Shown: in pieces, positions 7,167-13,654 of the stretch
How the letters are laid out: every line of letters starts with the position of its first letter
Position numbering within the stretch: the stretch's first letter is position 1
NCBI GenBank assembly: GCA_012837465.1
Contig: DURG01000205.1
Coordinates: forward strand, 1 to 13,659
Reading direction: 5' to 3'
Length of the DNA: 13,659 nucleotides
From: Propionibacterium sp.
GTDB taxonomy: Bacteria > Actinomycetota > Actinomycetes > Propionibacteriales > Propionibacteriaceae
Made by a program: the position numbers and the translations under genes
The notes under the pieces: generated by a model
What the model saw: the letters and a program-made list of their open reading frames with translations, nothing else
Database searches by the model: none
Told to the model about the DNA's origin: nothing

Positions 7167-8123
7167 TCAACTGCTCGCAATGGCGAGGCTTAACAGGGTG
7201 AGTAGCCATCCGGAGATCGCTGCGACGGGGAGCGTCCACAGCCACGCGACTGCCACTCTGCGTGACTGGTCCCACCGCACTCGCCGCCATTCCTGGCGGG
7301 GCAACGACCCGATCAGACCACCCGTGATGGATTGGGTCATACTCATTGGGGCCGCCATCGCCGAGCCGAGCAACACGGCCCCGGCGCTGGCCCAGAGCGT
7401 GGAGGCCACCTGGTGGGATCTTGGATGCAGCACGCCGTGCCGCAGCGCGTGTGCGCTGCGACGCATGCCCCAGATGGCCCCGGCAACAAAACACACGACG
7501 ATGATCGCGATGATGCCAAGGTTCGACGAGCCGGCCGAGACACTCATTCCGAACAGCACTGCAAACACCGCCAAGAGCTTCTGACCGTCGTTGGCACCGT
7601 AGGCCACAGCGGTGGCTACCAGTCCGGTGGTTTGCTGCCATCGGATGCTGCGGGGCAGGTTATGGCCACCCCATACGGCCTGCAGCTTGCTCAGCAGCGC
7701 TGCCAGGAGCATCGCCACTAGCGGGCCGGCCGCTGCAAGTACGAGGACCCGTCCGATGCGGGCCCCGTCGAGCACCCCGTGGGCAAACTGCGCTCCGGCG
7801 GACCCCCCTACCAAGGCCAACGTGATGGAGGTGGGGATGCCCATTTTGGTTGAGAATGCCAACGTCAAGATCGTTGCCAACAACAGGATGGGAAACCCCG
7901 CCCCGGACTCCCCCGCGGCACCGCGAAACAGTGCAGTGAGGGTTTCCGCCACAGAATGGATGCCGAGCAGTGGTACGAGTACGACACCGGCCACCAGCAC
8001 CAGCGGCGGCCACCAGGAAGTTCGATGCATAGAGCGAATGGCGAGCGCAACAAGCGGCGAGCCGTCGTTTCGGCCGACCAGAACCGCATAGATGAACGCG
8101 AGCGCCAGGGTTGCATACTCCAT
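7167..8123 (-). CDS. pit: Inorganic phosphate transporter, PiT family
   Basis: A 318-residue integral membrane protein with about eight to ten hydrophobic segments. Two internally repeated family signatures are visible: GRNDG at 17-21 and YGANDGQK around 175-182, versus the family consensus GANDxAN. The companion segments are STKMGIPTSITLALVGG (91-107) and, in the second half, PMSMTQSITGGLIG; the usual P-x-S-x-T-H histidine is replaced by Leu and Gln respectively. PiT proteins import (metal-)phosphate with H+ or Na+. Length is near the short bacterial members (~330 residues). It is followed closely by the DUF47 gene and has a good promoter 92 nt upstream of the ATG. The ribosome binding site is weak and distant (AAGGAA ~14 bases upstream). 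Divergent signature residues leave transport specificity slightly open. Confidence 0.86.
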   Translation of the reverse strand: MEYATLALAFIYAVLVGRNDGSPLVALAIRSMHRTSWWPPLVLVAGVVLVPLLGIHSVAETLTALFRGAAGESGAGFPILLLATILTLAFSTKMGIPTSITLALVGGSAGAQFAHGVLDGARIGRVLVLAAAGPLVAMLLAALLSKLQAVWGGHNLPRSIRWQQTTGLVATAVAYGANDGQKLLAVFAVLFGMSVSAGSSNLGIIAIIVVCFVAGAIWGMRRSAHALRHGVLHPRSHQVASTLWASAGAVLLGSAMAAPMSMTQSITGGLIGSLPRQEWRRVRWDQSRRVAVAWLWTLPVAAISGWLLTLLSLAIASS

Positions 8124-8221
8124 TGCGCTCAGATGATTCCTTCCAACGGCTGGCCCGTCGCGTGATGACGACGTTGTCAGATGGGGCAGAAACCTCGGAA
8201 GCCTGCACCGTGATCCAGAGG

Positions 8222-8250
8222 AATATACCGGAAAAGGCTGCTAGTGGCAA
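8222..8250 (-). promoter_or_regulatory. Sigma-70-like promoter for pit
   Basis: On the minus strand TTGCCA (8250-8245), a 17-bp spacer, then TATATT (8227-8222): five of six matches to each consensus hexamer at ideal spacing. Transcription should begin near 8215, giving a 5' leader of about 91 nt before the pit ATG at 8123. The -35 overlaps one copy of the repeat CGTTGCC. This promoter separates pit-DUF47 from the upstream ABC operon, which ends in a hairpin at 8348-8391. Confidence 0.6.
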
Positions 8251-8281
8251 CGACGGTGGCTGGGGTTCCCTCGTCGAAAGG

Positions 8282-8299
8282 CGTTGCCAGGAGGCAACG
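8282..8299. repeat. Inverted repeat CGTTGCC-AGGA-GGCAACG upstream of the pit promoter
   Basis: Perfect 7-bp arms with a 4-bp centre, 32 bp upstream of the pit -35. A third copy of GGCAACG lies at 8246-8252 overlapping the -35 hexamer. Three copies in 54 bp, one touching the promoter, look like an operator set, though no known regulator site is recognised. It could instead be a small hairpin. Confidence 0.4.
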
Positions 8300-8347
8300 G
8301 CGAGAATATTGTGCGGTGGCAGACGCTCGCTCACCAACGTCCCCGAA

Positions 8348-8391
8348 ACGAGAGTTCCCCCTGCGGCCAGTGCCGCAGGGGGAACTTTCGT
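8348..8391 (-). terminator. Strong hairpin at the 3' end of ugpB (probable terminator)
   Basis: Perfect 14-bp arms GTTCCCCCTGCGGC and GCCGCAGGGGGAAC around loop CAGT (8354-8385), extended by about six more base pairs to 8348/8391 with one G-U-type mismatch. It begins 15 bp past the ugpB stop. The downstream T-run on the minus strand is poor (CTCGTTT), common for actinobacterial terminators; it may also stabilise the mRNA end. Confidence 0.7.
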
Positions 8392-8405
8392 CAACGTGAA
8401 GGATG

Positions 8406-9782
8406 TCAGCCGAGGACGGCCTTCAGGTCGCGATCATAGAGGGACTGCATCTCGTCGGCGACCTTCTGCATGGTCGCTGCGGGATCGGTCTTCTGCACGA
8501 GAACCTCGCTCAGGCCACGCGCCAGCGCGATATCGCCACCGGGCAGCAGCACACGGCCGAAGTCCTGGACGCGGGCGCGCTCGAGCTGGTCGACAGCCAC
8601 CTCGAACAGGGGCTGCTCAGCGTACTTGGCCGACATGTCAGCGCCCTTTGTCACGGGCAGGTAGCCAGTGGCGCCAGAGAAGGCAGCGGTGTTCTCCGCG
8701 TTGGTGATGTAGGACACGAACATCGCCGCGGCGAGCTGCTGCTCAGGCGTGGACTTCGAAGCGACAGCAAGGCCGGCGCCACCAGTCGGGACGACCTTCT
8801 CATCGCCGGAGGGGCCGACCGGCAGGAAACCGACGCCGATCTCGAAGCCTGCGGCCTCGATGGTCGAGTTCAGCGCGCCAGTAGAGGCAATCACGGACGA
8901 GTTGGCACCCGCGGCGAAGTCAGTCTGAGGAGCGGTCGATGCGACGGCGGCCCAGCCCTCCTCCAGCGACCTCTGCGCGAACTCCAGCGCTTCGATGGTC
9001 TCTGCAGAGTGAGCGGCGGAGAAGTCCCACTCGTCACTCCACTGGCCACCAAAGCCCCACACCAGGTTGGCCATGGTCCACGCCGGGTACTCAGCTTCAG
9101 GCGGGTAGGCGAAGGCAGTGGTGTGGCCAGCTTCGGTCAGCTGGGCAGCGAACTCCTCCATCTCGGCCCAAGACTCGGGAGCCCGGTCAGGCAGACCGGC
9201 ATCCGCGTAGTGCTCCTTGTTGTAGTAGAACAGCGGGGTGGAGCGTGCGTACGGCACGGCCCAGTGCTCGCCCTCGTACAGGTAGTCCTCGTAGAGCGCG
9301 TCCACGTAGTTGGAGGCGTCGACGTCGGCCGCAGCCAGGATCTCGTCGACAGGCGCGATGGAGCCGGCCAGGTAAGCCGAGAACCAGTTCGCGTCGGACA
9401 GCACGACCACGTCGCCCTGATCGCCCGACACCTGCGCCGTCTGGAAGCGCTGCGACACCTCCGCATAGTTGGCGCCAGCGGTCACGTGATCGACGGTGAT
9501 GCCGGTCTCGGCCGTGAACTTCTCCACCAGTTCCTTCTCGATGTCCATCGAGCCACCGGGGTGGTTGGTCCAGAAGGCGATCTCGGTGGCGGGCTCGACG
9601 CTCGACCAGTCGAAGCCAGCCTCAGTGGTCTCGCCACCGGGCGTAGTTGCGTCACCACCGGCCGCAGGTGTCGTCGGGGTTCCTCCGCCGCCTTCGACGG
9701 TAGGACCGCCGCACGCTCCGAGGGCTAGAGCCGCCACCCCCACGAGGCCTACGGTCTTGATGATGGTCATTGTGGACTTCAA
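8406..9782 (-). CDS. ugpB: ABC transporter solute-binding lipoprotein, UgpB-like
   Basis: A 458-residue extracellular lipoprotein of the family 1 solute-binding proteins; lipobox LGAC with Cys24, then a Gly/Thr/Pro linker. It reads colinearly with UgpB (recalled): YARSTPLFYYNKEHY where E. coli UgpB has SSTPVLYYNK; ASTGALNSTI; PTGGAGLAVAS versus the UgpB GGASLWV; TGYLPVTKGA versus TGYLPITKAA; and an Arg in GGDIALARGL placed like the UgpB arginine that binds phosphate. This favours glycerol-3-phosphate or a glycerophosphodiester, but a sugar ligand is possible. The TTG at 9782 is preferred because AGGAAAGG lies ~10 bases before it; the ATG at 9770 would be ~22 bases away. The gene is third in the ugpA-ugpE-ugpB row, after a 79-bp gap that may allow separate regulation of this usually more abundant component. 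Confidence 0.85.
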   Translation of the reverse strand: MKSTMTIIKTVGLVGVAALALGACGGPTVEGGGGTPTTPAAGGDATTPGGETTEAGFDWSSVEPATEIAFWTNHPGGSMDIEKELVEKFTAETGITVDHVTAGANYAEVSQRFQTAQVSGDQGDVVVLSDANWFSAYLAGSIAPVDEILAAADVDASNYVDALYEDYLYEGEHWAVPYARSTPLFYYNKEHYADAGLPDRAPESWAEMEEFAAQLTEAGHTTAFAYPPEAEYPAWTMANLVWGFGGQWSDEWDFSAAHSAETIEALEFAQRSLEEGWAAVASTAPQTDFAAGANSSVIASTGALNSTIEAAGFEIGVGFLPVGPSGDEKVVPTGGAGLAVASKSTPEQQLAAAMFVSYITNAENTAAFSGATGYLPVTKGADMSAKYAEQPLFEVAVDQLERARVQDFGRVLLPGGDIALARGLSEVLVQKTDPAATMQKVADEMQSLYDRDLKAVLG

Positions 9783-9861
9783 GGTGAGTCACCTTTCCTT
9801 GTCTGCATGCGAACGCACGCTTCCTGTGAAACCCTACTGGGTCCCGATATGCTGGGCAGGT

Positions 9862-10779
9862 TCACTTGACGGCCCCCTGCGTCAAACCTGCCACGATGTA
9901 GCGCTGCAGCATTGCGAACACCACAAGGATGGGAGCGATGACCAGCACAGCGCCGGCCATGAGTACACCATAGTTGCCGGTGTTGGATTCCAGCGACTGC
10001 AGCAGATTGAGGGCCACCGGGAGTGTCATCGAATCCGGGTGGTCGGTGATGACCAGCGGCCAAAGGAACTGGTTCCATTCGCTCACGACAGTGATGAGCG
10101 CCACGGTGGCGATCGACGGGACAGTGATCGGCACCACGATGCTCCACAGGCGGCGCCAGTGCCCCGCCCCGTCCAGTTCCGCGGCCTCCAGCAACGCCGG
10201 AGGCAGGGTCAGGAACTGCTGGCGCAGGAGGAAAGTGCCGAAGGCCGTACCGAGGCTCGGCAGCAGGATCCCCCACAGCGTGTTGCGGCCGCCCAGCGAT
10301 GAAATGGTGATGTAGTTCGGCAGCATCGCGGCCTCTGTGGGCACCATGAGCGCCACCAGGATCGCGAGGAACACAAACCCGGCGCCGCGGATCTTGACGA
10401 AGACCAGTGCGTACGCAGTCGTGATCGCCAGGAACACCTTGATGGTCGCCCCGACCACCGTCACGATGGTCGAGTTGCGCACGGCAGATAGGAGGGGCAC
10501 CCGCTCCGCGACGGAGATGTAGTTCGCCGACGTTGGGTCTAGGGGCAAGAACGTCGGCGCGATCGTCACGATCTCCGACGGAGGTTTGAAGGAAGCGATC
10601 ACCATCCACACCAGGGGGAGCGCGATCACGAGCAGCGCCAGGATCATCGGCACATAGCCGAGCATCAAGGTGTCGACGAGGTTCCTCCGGCTGAACGCCC
10701 GCTGCAGGTCCGTCTTGTCCGGGCGGAAATCGGCGTCTTTGGTGATATCGGCCATATCGGGCACGGTGTTGGCGCTCAC
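9862..10779 (-). CDS. ugpE: ABC transporter inner-membrane permease, UgpE/MalG-type
   Basis: A 305-residue permease of the carbohydrate-uptake CUT1 type with about six transmembrane helices (first ~43-65). The cytoplasmic EAA loop that docks on the ATPase is EAAELDGAGHWRRLWSIVVP (198-217). The protein ends GLTQGAVK, typical of MalG/UgpE relatives. A GTG start at 10779 overlaps the ugpA stop as GTGA; an alternative ATG at 10755 would shorten it by eight residues and lacks a better binding site. It pairs with the preceding permease; the ATPase is absent from the window, as is usual where one shared ATPase (MsiK or UgpC-like) serves several importers. Substrate follows the binding protein and is inferred. 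Confidence 0.88.
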   Translation of the reverse strand: MSANTVPDMADITKDADFRPDKTDLQRAFSRRNLVDTLMLGYVPMILALLVIALPLVWMVIASFKPPSEIVTIAPTFLPLDPTSANYISVAERVPLLSAVRNSTIVTVVGATIKVFLAITTAYALVFVKIRGAGFVFLAILVALMVPTEAAMLPNYITISSLGGRNTLWGILLPSLGTAFGTFLLRQQFLTLPPALLEAAELDGAGHWRRLWSIVVPITVPSIATVALITVVSEWNQFLWPLVITDHPDSMTLPVALNLLQSLESNTGNYGVLMAGAVLVIAPILVVFAMLQRYIVAGLTQGAVK

Positions 10780-11711
10780 TGGTAGTGCACCTTCTTCTGG
10801 ACGTAGCGCAGTTGGAATGCGGTGATGGCAAACAGGGTGAGGAACAGGACCACCGACACAGCACCCGCGTAGCCCGCGCGCTGGTAGGCGCCGAAGGACT
10901 GCAGGTAGATCTCGAAGATGATCGTGTTGGTGCCGTTGCCCGACGGGGTCATGATCCGGAGGATGTCGAAGGCCTGCATCGAGTTGAGGATCATGGTGAT
11001 CGACAGGAAGAACACCGTCGGGCTGAGCAGGGGCATGACGATGGTGAAGAACTGCCGCGTGCGGCTGGCGCCGTCGACATTTGCGGCCTCGAGGAGATCG
11101 GAGGGGATCGACTGGAGGCCAGCGATGAAGATGACCGCCGCGTATCCGAGGTTCTTCCAGATGTAGACGATGATCACCATGACCAGCGCCCACCTCGGGT
11201 CGTTGAACCACTCGGGTGATCTCCTGCCGATGGCCTCGAAGAAGAAACGCATAACGCCGAGCCTGGGGTCGAAGATGAAGCTCCAGACCATGCCCACGCC
11301 CACGCCCGAAAGTACGTAGGGGGAGAACAGCGCGGTGCGGGCGACCACACGGCCGGGCAGGCGCTTGTTGAGCACCACGGCCATGAGGAGGCCGAGCAGC
11401 ATCGCGCCGGCGACCGTAGCGACTGTGAAGATGATGGTGACTCTCCACACCTCGAGGCCATTGGGTGAGGTGAAGAACTCGATGTAGTTCTGAAGGCCCA
11501 CGAAGCGGGCCGTCGACGATCCCAGTCGCCAGTCAAGCAGCGAGAACCGCAGATTCATGATCAGCGGGTAGTAGATGAACATCATGATCAGGGCCACATT
11601 TGGCCCTACGAAAAGCACGAAGGTGAGGTAGTTGCGTGACTTGCGTAGCCGTCTCCCCCTGCGGCGCTCAACCTCCAACTCGGCGTCGGTCGGTGTCGTC
11701 GCAGTGTCCAT
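10776..11711 (-). CDS. ugpA: ABC transporter inner-membrane permease, UgpA/MalF-type
   Basis: A 311-residue CUT1 permease with six predicted helices (first ~28-50), a long first extracytoplasmic stretch with FVGLQNYIEFF (70-80) typical of the UgpA/LacF group, and the EAA loop EAANVDGASRTRQFFTIVMP (208-227). IIVYIWKNLGYAAVIFIAGLQSIP just before it also resembles UgpA. The N-terminal 25 residues are highly charged and cytoplasmic. The ATG is preceded by AAGGCGG at a good distance. It is the first gene of the operon; a perfect palindrome sits 19 bp upstream. Substrate inferred from the binding protein. Confidence 0.88.
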   Translation of the reverse strand: MDTATTPTDAELEVERRRGRRLRKSRNYLTFVLFVGPNVALIMMFIYYPLIMNLRFSLLDWRLGSSTARFVGLQNYIEFFTSPNGLEVWRVTIIFTVATVAGAMLLGLLMAVVLNKRLPGRVVARTALFSPYVLSGVGVGMVWSFIFDPRLGVMRFFFEAIGRRSPEWFNDPRWALVMVIIVYIWKNLGYAAVIFIAGLQSIPSDLLEAANVDGASRTRQFFTIVMPLLSPTVFFLSITMILNSMQAFDILRIMTPSGNGTNTIIFEIYLQSFGAYQRAGYAGAVSVVLFLTLFAITAFQLRYVQKKVHYQ

Positions 11712-12000
11712 AATCCGCCTTCCGTAGCTCTGAAGCCTCTAGGCTTCAGCACCCTCCATCTAGGGTTCCTATCAGGGTGGATGAGGGCCACTTCGCCCTG
11801 ACGCCCCTGAATGCGGGACTCACAATAGCGTGAGCTCCACACTTCGCGTGCGCTAACGCGGCAAGGCTTCGGTGACGGGGTCAGAGATGGCGGGTTCGGC
11901 GGATGGTGACGTTCAGCAACACTCGGTCACGAGTGGCCCATCGAGGCCTTGAAAAAGGTTAGGCACACGCGGCGGGGTCGGCTGGATTATAGGGGAAGAA
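11712..12000. other. Regulatory gap upstream of the ABC operon
   Basis: No credible gene is seen here. On the minus strand (toward ugpA) it holds the palindrome at 11730-11749, a looser CACCCT/AGGGTG pair around 11751-11780, and CGCGTTAGCGCACGCG (11860-11845), whose first half GTTAGCGC equals one half of a common LacI-family operator consensus. No strong -35/-10 pair was found: TATTGT (~11827-11822) has no matching -35, and TATAAT at 11991-11986 is too close to the terminator tail. Confidence 0.4.
11730..11749. promoter_or_regulatory. Perfect palindrome upstream of ugpA (candidate operator)
   Basis: CTGAAGCCTCTAGGCTTCAG has 9-bp perfect arms and a 2-bp centre, ending 19 bp before the ugpA ATG and just before its ribosome binding site. 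The very short centre makes it a poor RNA hairpin and a good site for a dimeric DNA-binding protein. No matching regulator is encoded intact in the window. Confidence 0.5.
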
Positions 12001-12037
12001 GTGAGCCCCCTGGGCCGTGATCGGCTCAGGGGCTCAC
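12001..12037 (-). terminator. Hairpin terminator of the secreted-protein gene
   Basis: GTGAGCCCCCTG (12001-12012) pairs with CAGGGGCTCAC (12027-12037) with one bulged C, plus CCG/CGG inside. It lies 19 bp past the stop of the minus-strand gene ending at 12056. On the transcript the stem is followed by UUCUUCCCCUAU, moderately U-rich, as expected of an intrinsic terminator. Confidence 0.75.
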
Positions 12038-12055
12038 TGGGTCAGGGAGCGTATG

Positions 12056-12961
12056 TCATCTCATCGACATGGACAGCGTGGTGGCCACCAGGGTGACGTC
12101 GGAGTCACTGGTGTCGACGTTGACGGCCATCACGGAACCGTACTTCGGTGTGACGAAAATGCAGCCGTACACACCGCTATCGTCCAGCACGCCACACACG
12201 GTCTTGGCGTTGGGACGGACGGGGTCGAGGAGGACCATCGCCCATTCCTCGAGGCTGACGCCGAGGTCACCGAAGGCGACGACGCCGACTCCGGCCTCGC
12301 TCATGATGTCGCGCGTGTACAACACGATGCCCTCAGCGGCATACCGGGTCATCCCACCGATGGTGGCAGGCACGTCGCTGGCGACGATCGGGACAATGAC
12401 GACGTCGCTGAGATCGGGATCAACCGGGAGCACAGGCTCCGGCAGGGGCTGGACGTCACCAAAGCGCACCATGGAGTTGAGAACCCACTGCTCACGCAGC
12501 CACTTATAACCGCTGCCGCTGCGCGAGATCACATCGGCCTTCACCCAGTTACGGCAGCCGCCGCGGCCGGTCACCGAAGTGTCGCACTCGGTGCGCCATT
12601 CACGGCCGTCGGATGCCGTCCACTTGTGCTCGGTGGGGCCAACTTTCCCGAAAGCCGCGAGCGGGTTGCTTTTCCAGATGTGGCGCGGTGAGGGACGGTA
12701 GGTGAGGTTGTTGAAATACCAGTCGTTCTTCTGGACAAAGCGGCCGTTGACGTAGCTGACCTGGGTGGCCCAGATCTGGGTGGTGCAGCGGTGCGTGACG
12801 GAATAGGGCTCGCACGTGGTGAGCCACTGGCGCCCGTTGGCCTCGTGATAGCCGGGCGTGATGTAGATGTCTACCTCCTGCGCGGAGGCCTGGGGTGCGA
12901 ACGCGATGGCGCCCACCGTCGCCATCAGCGCAGCAATCGCCGCGTGGACAAATTTCCTCAT
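12056..12961 (-). CDS. Secreted protein of unknown function with two Cys/Trp repeats
   Basis: A 301-residue protein with a Sec signal peptide (MRKF, hydrophobic 7-22, likely cleavage after ASA at 27). Two tandem repeats follow: one from GRQWLTTC (Cys50, Cys59, Trp64, Trp81, Asn84) and one from GREWRTEC (Cys126, Cys136, Trp139, Trp159, Asn162, Arg166), 76 residues apart; each probably forms one disulfide. I recall similar GRxWxTxC...RGGCR units in surface proteins of actinomycetes, without known function. After a Pro-rich linker (171-182) comes a ~115-residue C-terminal domain with Cys256 and Cys267 that I do not recognise. There is no anchor, so it is presumably released. The ATG at 12961 has GAGAGGA upstream; the longer ORF start at 13024 lies upstream of the -10 and is rejected. 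It is monocistronic, ending in the hairpin at 12001-12037. Confidence 0.8.
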   Translation of the reverse strand: MRKFVHAAIAALMATVGAIAFAPQASAQEVDIYITPGYHEANGRQWLTTCEPYSVTHRCTTQIWATQVSYVNGRFVQKNDWYFNNLTYRPSPRHIWKSNPLAAFGKVGPTEHKWTASDGREWRTECDTSVTGRGGCRNWVKADVISRSGSGYKWLREQWVLNSMVRFGDVQPLPEPVLPVDPDLSDVVIVPIVASDVPATIGGMTRYAAEGIVLYTRDIMSEAGVGVVAFGDLGVSLEEWAMVLLDPVRPNAKTVCGVLDDSGVYGCIFVTPKYGSVMAVNVDTSDSDVTLVATTLSMSMR

Positions 12962-12977
12962 GGAAATCCTCTCAACG

Positions 12978-12995
12978 GGGCTCACCGATGAGCCC
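12978..12995. repeat. Inverted repeat in the leader of the secreted-protein gene
   Basis: GGGCTCA-CCGA-TGAGCCC, perfect 7-bp arms, lies between the -10-like TATATT (13010-13005) and the ribosome binding site of the minus-strand gene starting at 12961. It could be a repressor operator or a hairpin at the very 5' end of the mRNA. It shares the 9-mer GTGAGCCCC with the terminator of the same gene. Confidence 0.45.
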
Positions 12996-13004
12996 GATGG
13001 CGGC

Positions 13005-13010
13005 AATATA
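13005..13010 (-). promoter_or_regulatory. -10-like element for the secreted-protein gene
   Basis: TATATT on the minus strand, placing a start site near 12998 and a leader of ~37 nt. No good -35 is found 16-18 bp upstream (GTAGGC/TAGGCA), so it would be a weak or regulated promoter. The truncated insertion sequence begins only ~40 bp further upstream and may have replaced native upstream DNA. Confidence 0.35.
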
Positions 13011-13050
13011 GCGGGCGTTTCCACGGTGCCTACAGCAGGGCGACTATTGA

Positions 13051-13446
13051 GCCACTGACGCGGCCTCCGTCGAGGCGCAGTTCGACCGGCTGCTGGACTA
13101 CACCGCAGAGAAGCTCCCCGAAGTCGCGGAGCACCTCGAGCAGGCCAGAGCCGACGTGCTCGCCTTCACCACATTTCCCAAGGACGTGTGGACCCAGATC
13201 TGGTCGAACAACCCCGCCGAACGCCTCAACCGGGAAATCCGGCGCCGCACCGACGCGGTCGGGATCTTCCCGAACCGGGAAGCCATCATCCGCCTCGTCG
13301 GCGCAGTCCTAGCCGAACAAACCGACGAATGGGCAGAAGGCCGCCGCTACCTCGGCCTCGACATCCTCGCACGCTGCCGACTCACCACCATCCCCAACAC
13401 CACCGAAAAGGAGCTCCCCGACCACCCGCTGGCGCTCAGCGCCTGA
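13051..13446 (+). pseudogene. IS256-family transposase, C-terminal fragment
   Basis: About 131 codons, opened by an in-frame TGA at 13048, encode the end of a Mutator/IS256-type DDE transposase: LAFTTFPKDVWTQIWSNNPAERLNREIRRRTDAVGIFPN, then RLVGAVLAEQTDEWAEGRRYL. The Glu in NPAERLN is in the position expected for the last catalytic acid, while the two Asp residues and the N-terminal ~270 residues are missing. No start or binding site fits. Certainly non-functional on its own. Confidence 0.92.
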
Positions 13447-13499
13447 CCCCAACGACCTACGAAGGAAAAACCGCTACACCACTCCACGGGGCTTGACCC
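13051..13499 (+). mobile_element. 5'-truncated IS256-family insertion sequence remnant
   Basis: The transposase fragment is followed by 53 bp ending in CCACGGGGCTTGACCC (13484-13499), which looks like the terminal inverted repeat of actinobacterial IS256 elements (read inward: GGGTCAAGCCCCGTGG). No matching left repeat occurs in the window. The left break lies about 13035-13055, directly against the promoter region of the secreted-protein gene. The exact right boundary is inferred. Confidence 0.7.
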
Positions 13500-13654
13500 G
13501 TCGCGAGGGCCAGCACTAGGTTCAGTTGCCATTCGATGGCGGCCACCTCTCCAGCGATCCGGTGCGAGAGTGCACCCCACCTAGCTTGGGGCCCAAACGC
13601 GCCTCCAAAGGGCTGAGTCACATCACGTCCTGTGGATACCGGCCTCTGCTCCAC
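13500..13654 (-). CDS. Possible ORF interrupted by the IS end (unrecognised)
   Basis: Reading toward the IS on the minus strand, the frame contains LSHRIAGEVAAIEWQLNLVLALA with mostly G/C third positions in its last ~25 codons, before running into the IS terminal repeat near 13499. This suggests a native gene cut by the insertion, but the upstream part has low third-position GC, the start (GTG 13654 or an inner GTG) is unclear, and I do not recognise the family. Low confidence. Confidence 0.25.

Noticed and set aside
6532..7641. A longer 369-residue version of the DUF47 protein
   Set aside because: The extension overlaps the pit gene by ~475 bp and has no family match; the ATG at 7152 follows GAGGAG and gives the normal family N-terminus.
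8124..8347. Riboswitch in the pit leader
   Set aside because: The leader after the mapped promoter is ~91 nt without a recognisable riboswitch core; only the upstream operator-like repeats stand out.
8403..9728. A 441-codon plus-strand ORF opposite ugpB
   Set aside because: Shadow of the UgpB-like gene; composition (Gly/Arg/Val/His-rich) and lack of domains argue against coding.
11986..11991. Perfect TATAAT on the minus strand upstream of the ABC operon
   Set aside because: No -35 at 16-18 bp (CCCAGG at 17 bp), it sits in the AT-rich tail of the preceding terminator, and it would leave a 270-nt leader. Kept only as a note.
12017..12691. Plus-strand 224-codon ORF opposite the secreted protein
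   Set aside because: It starts inside the terminator hairpin, is His/Asp/Gly-rich as expected from the reverse of this codon usage, and the opposite strand has a signal peptide and conserved repeats.
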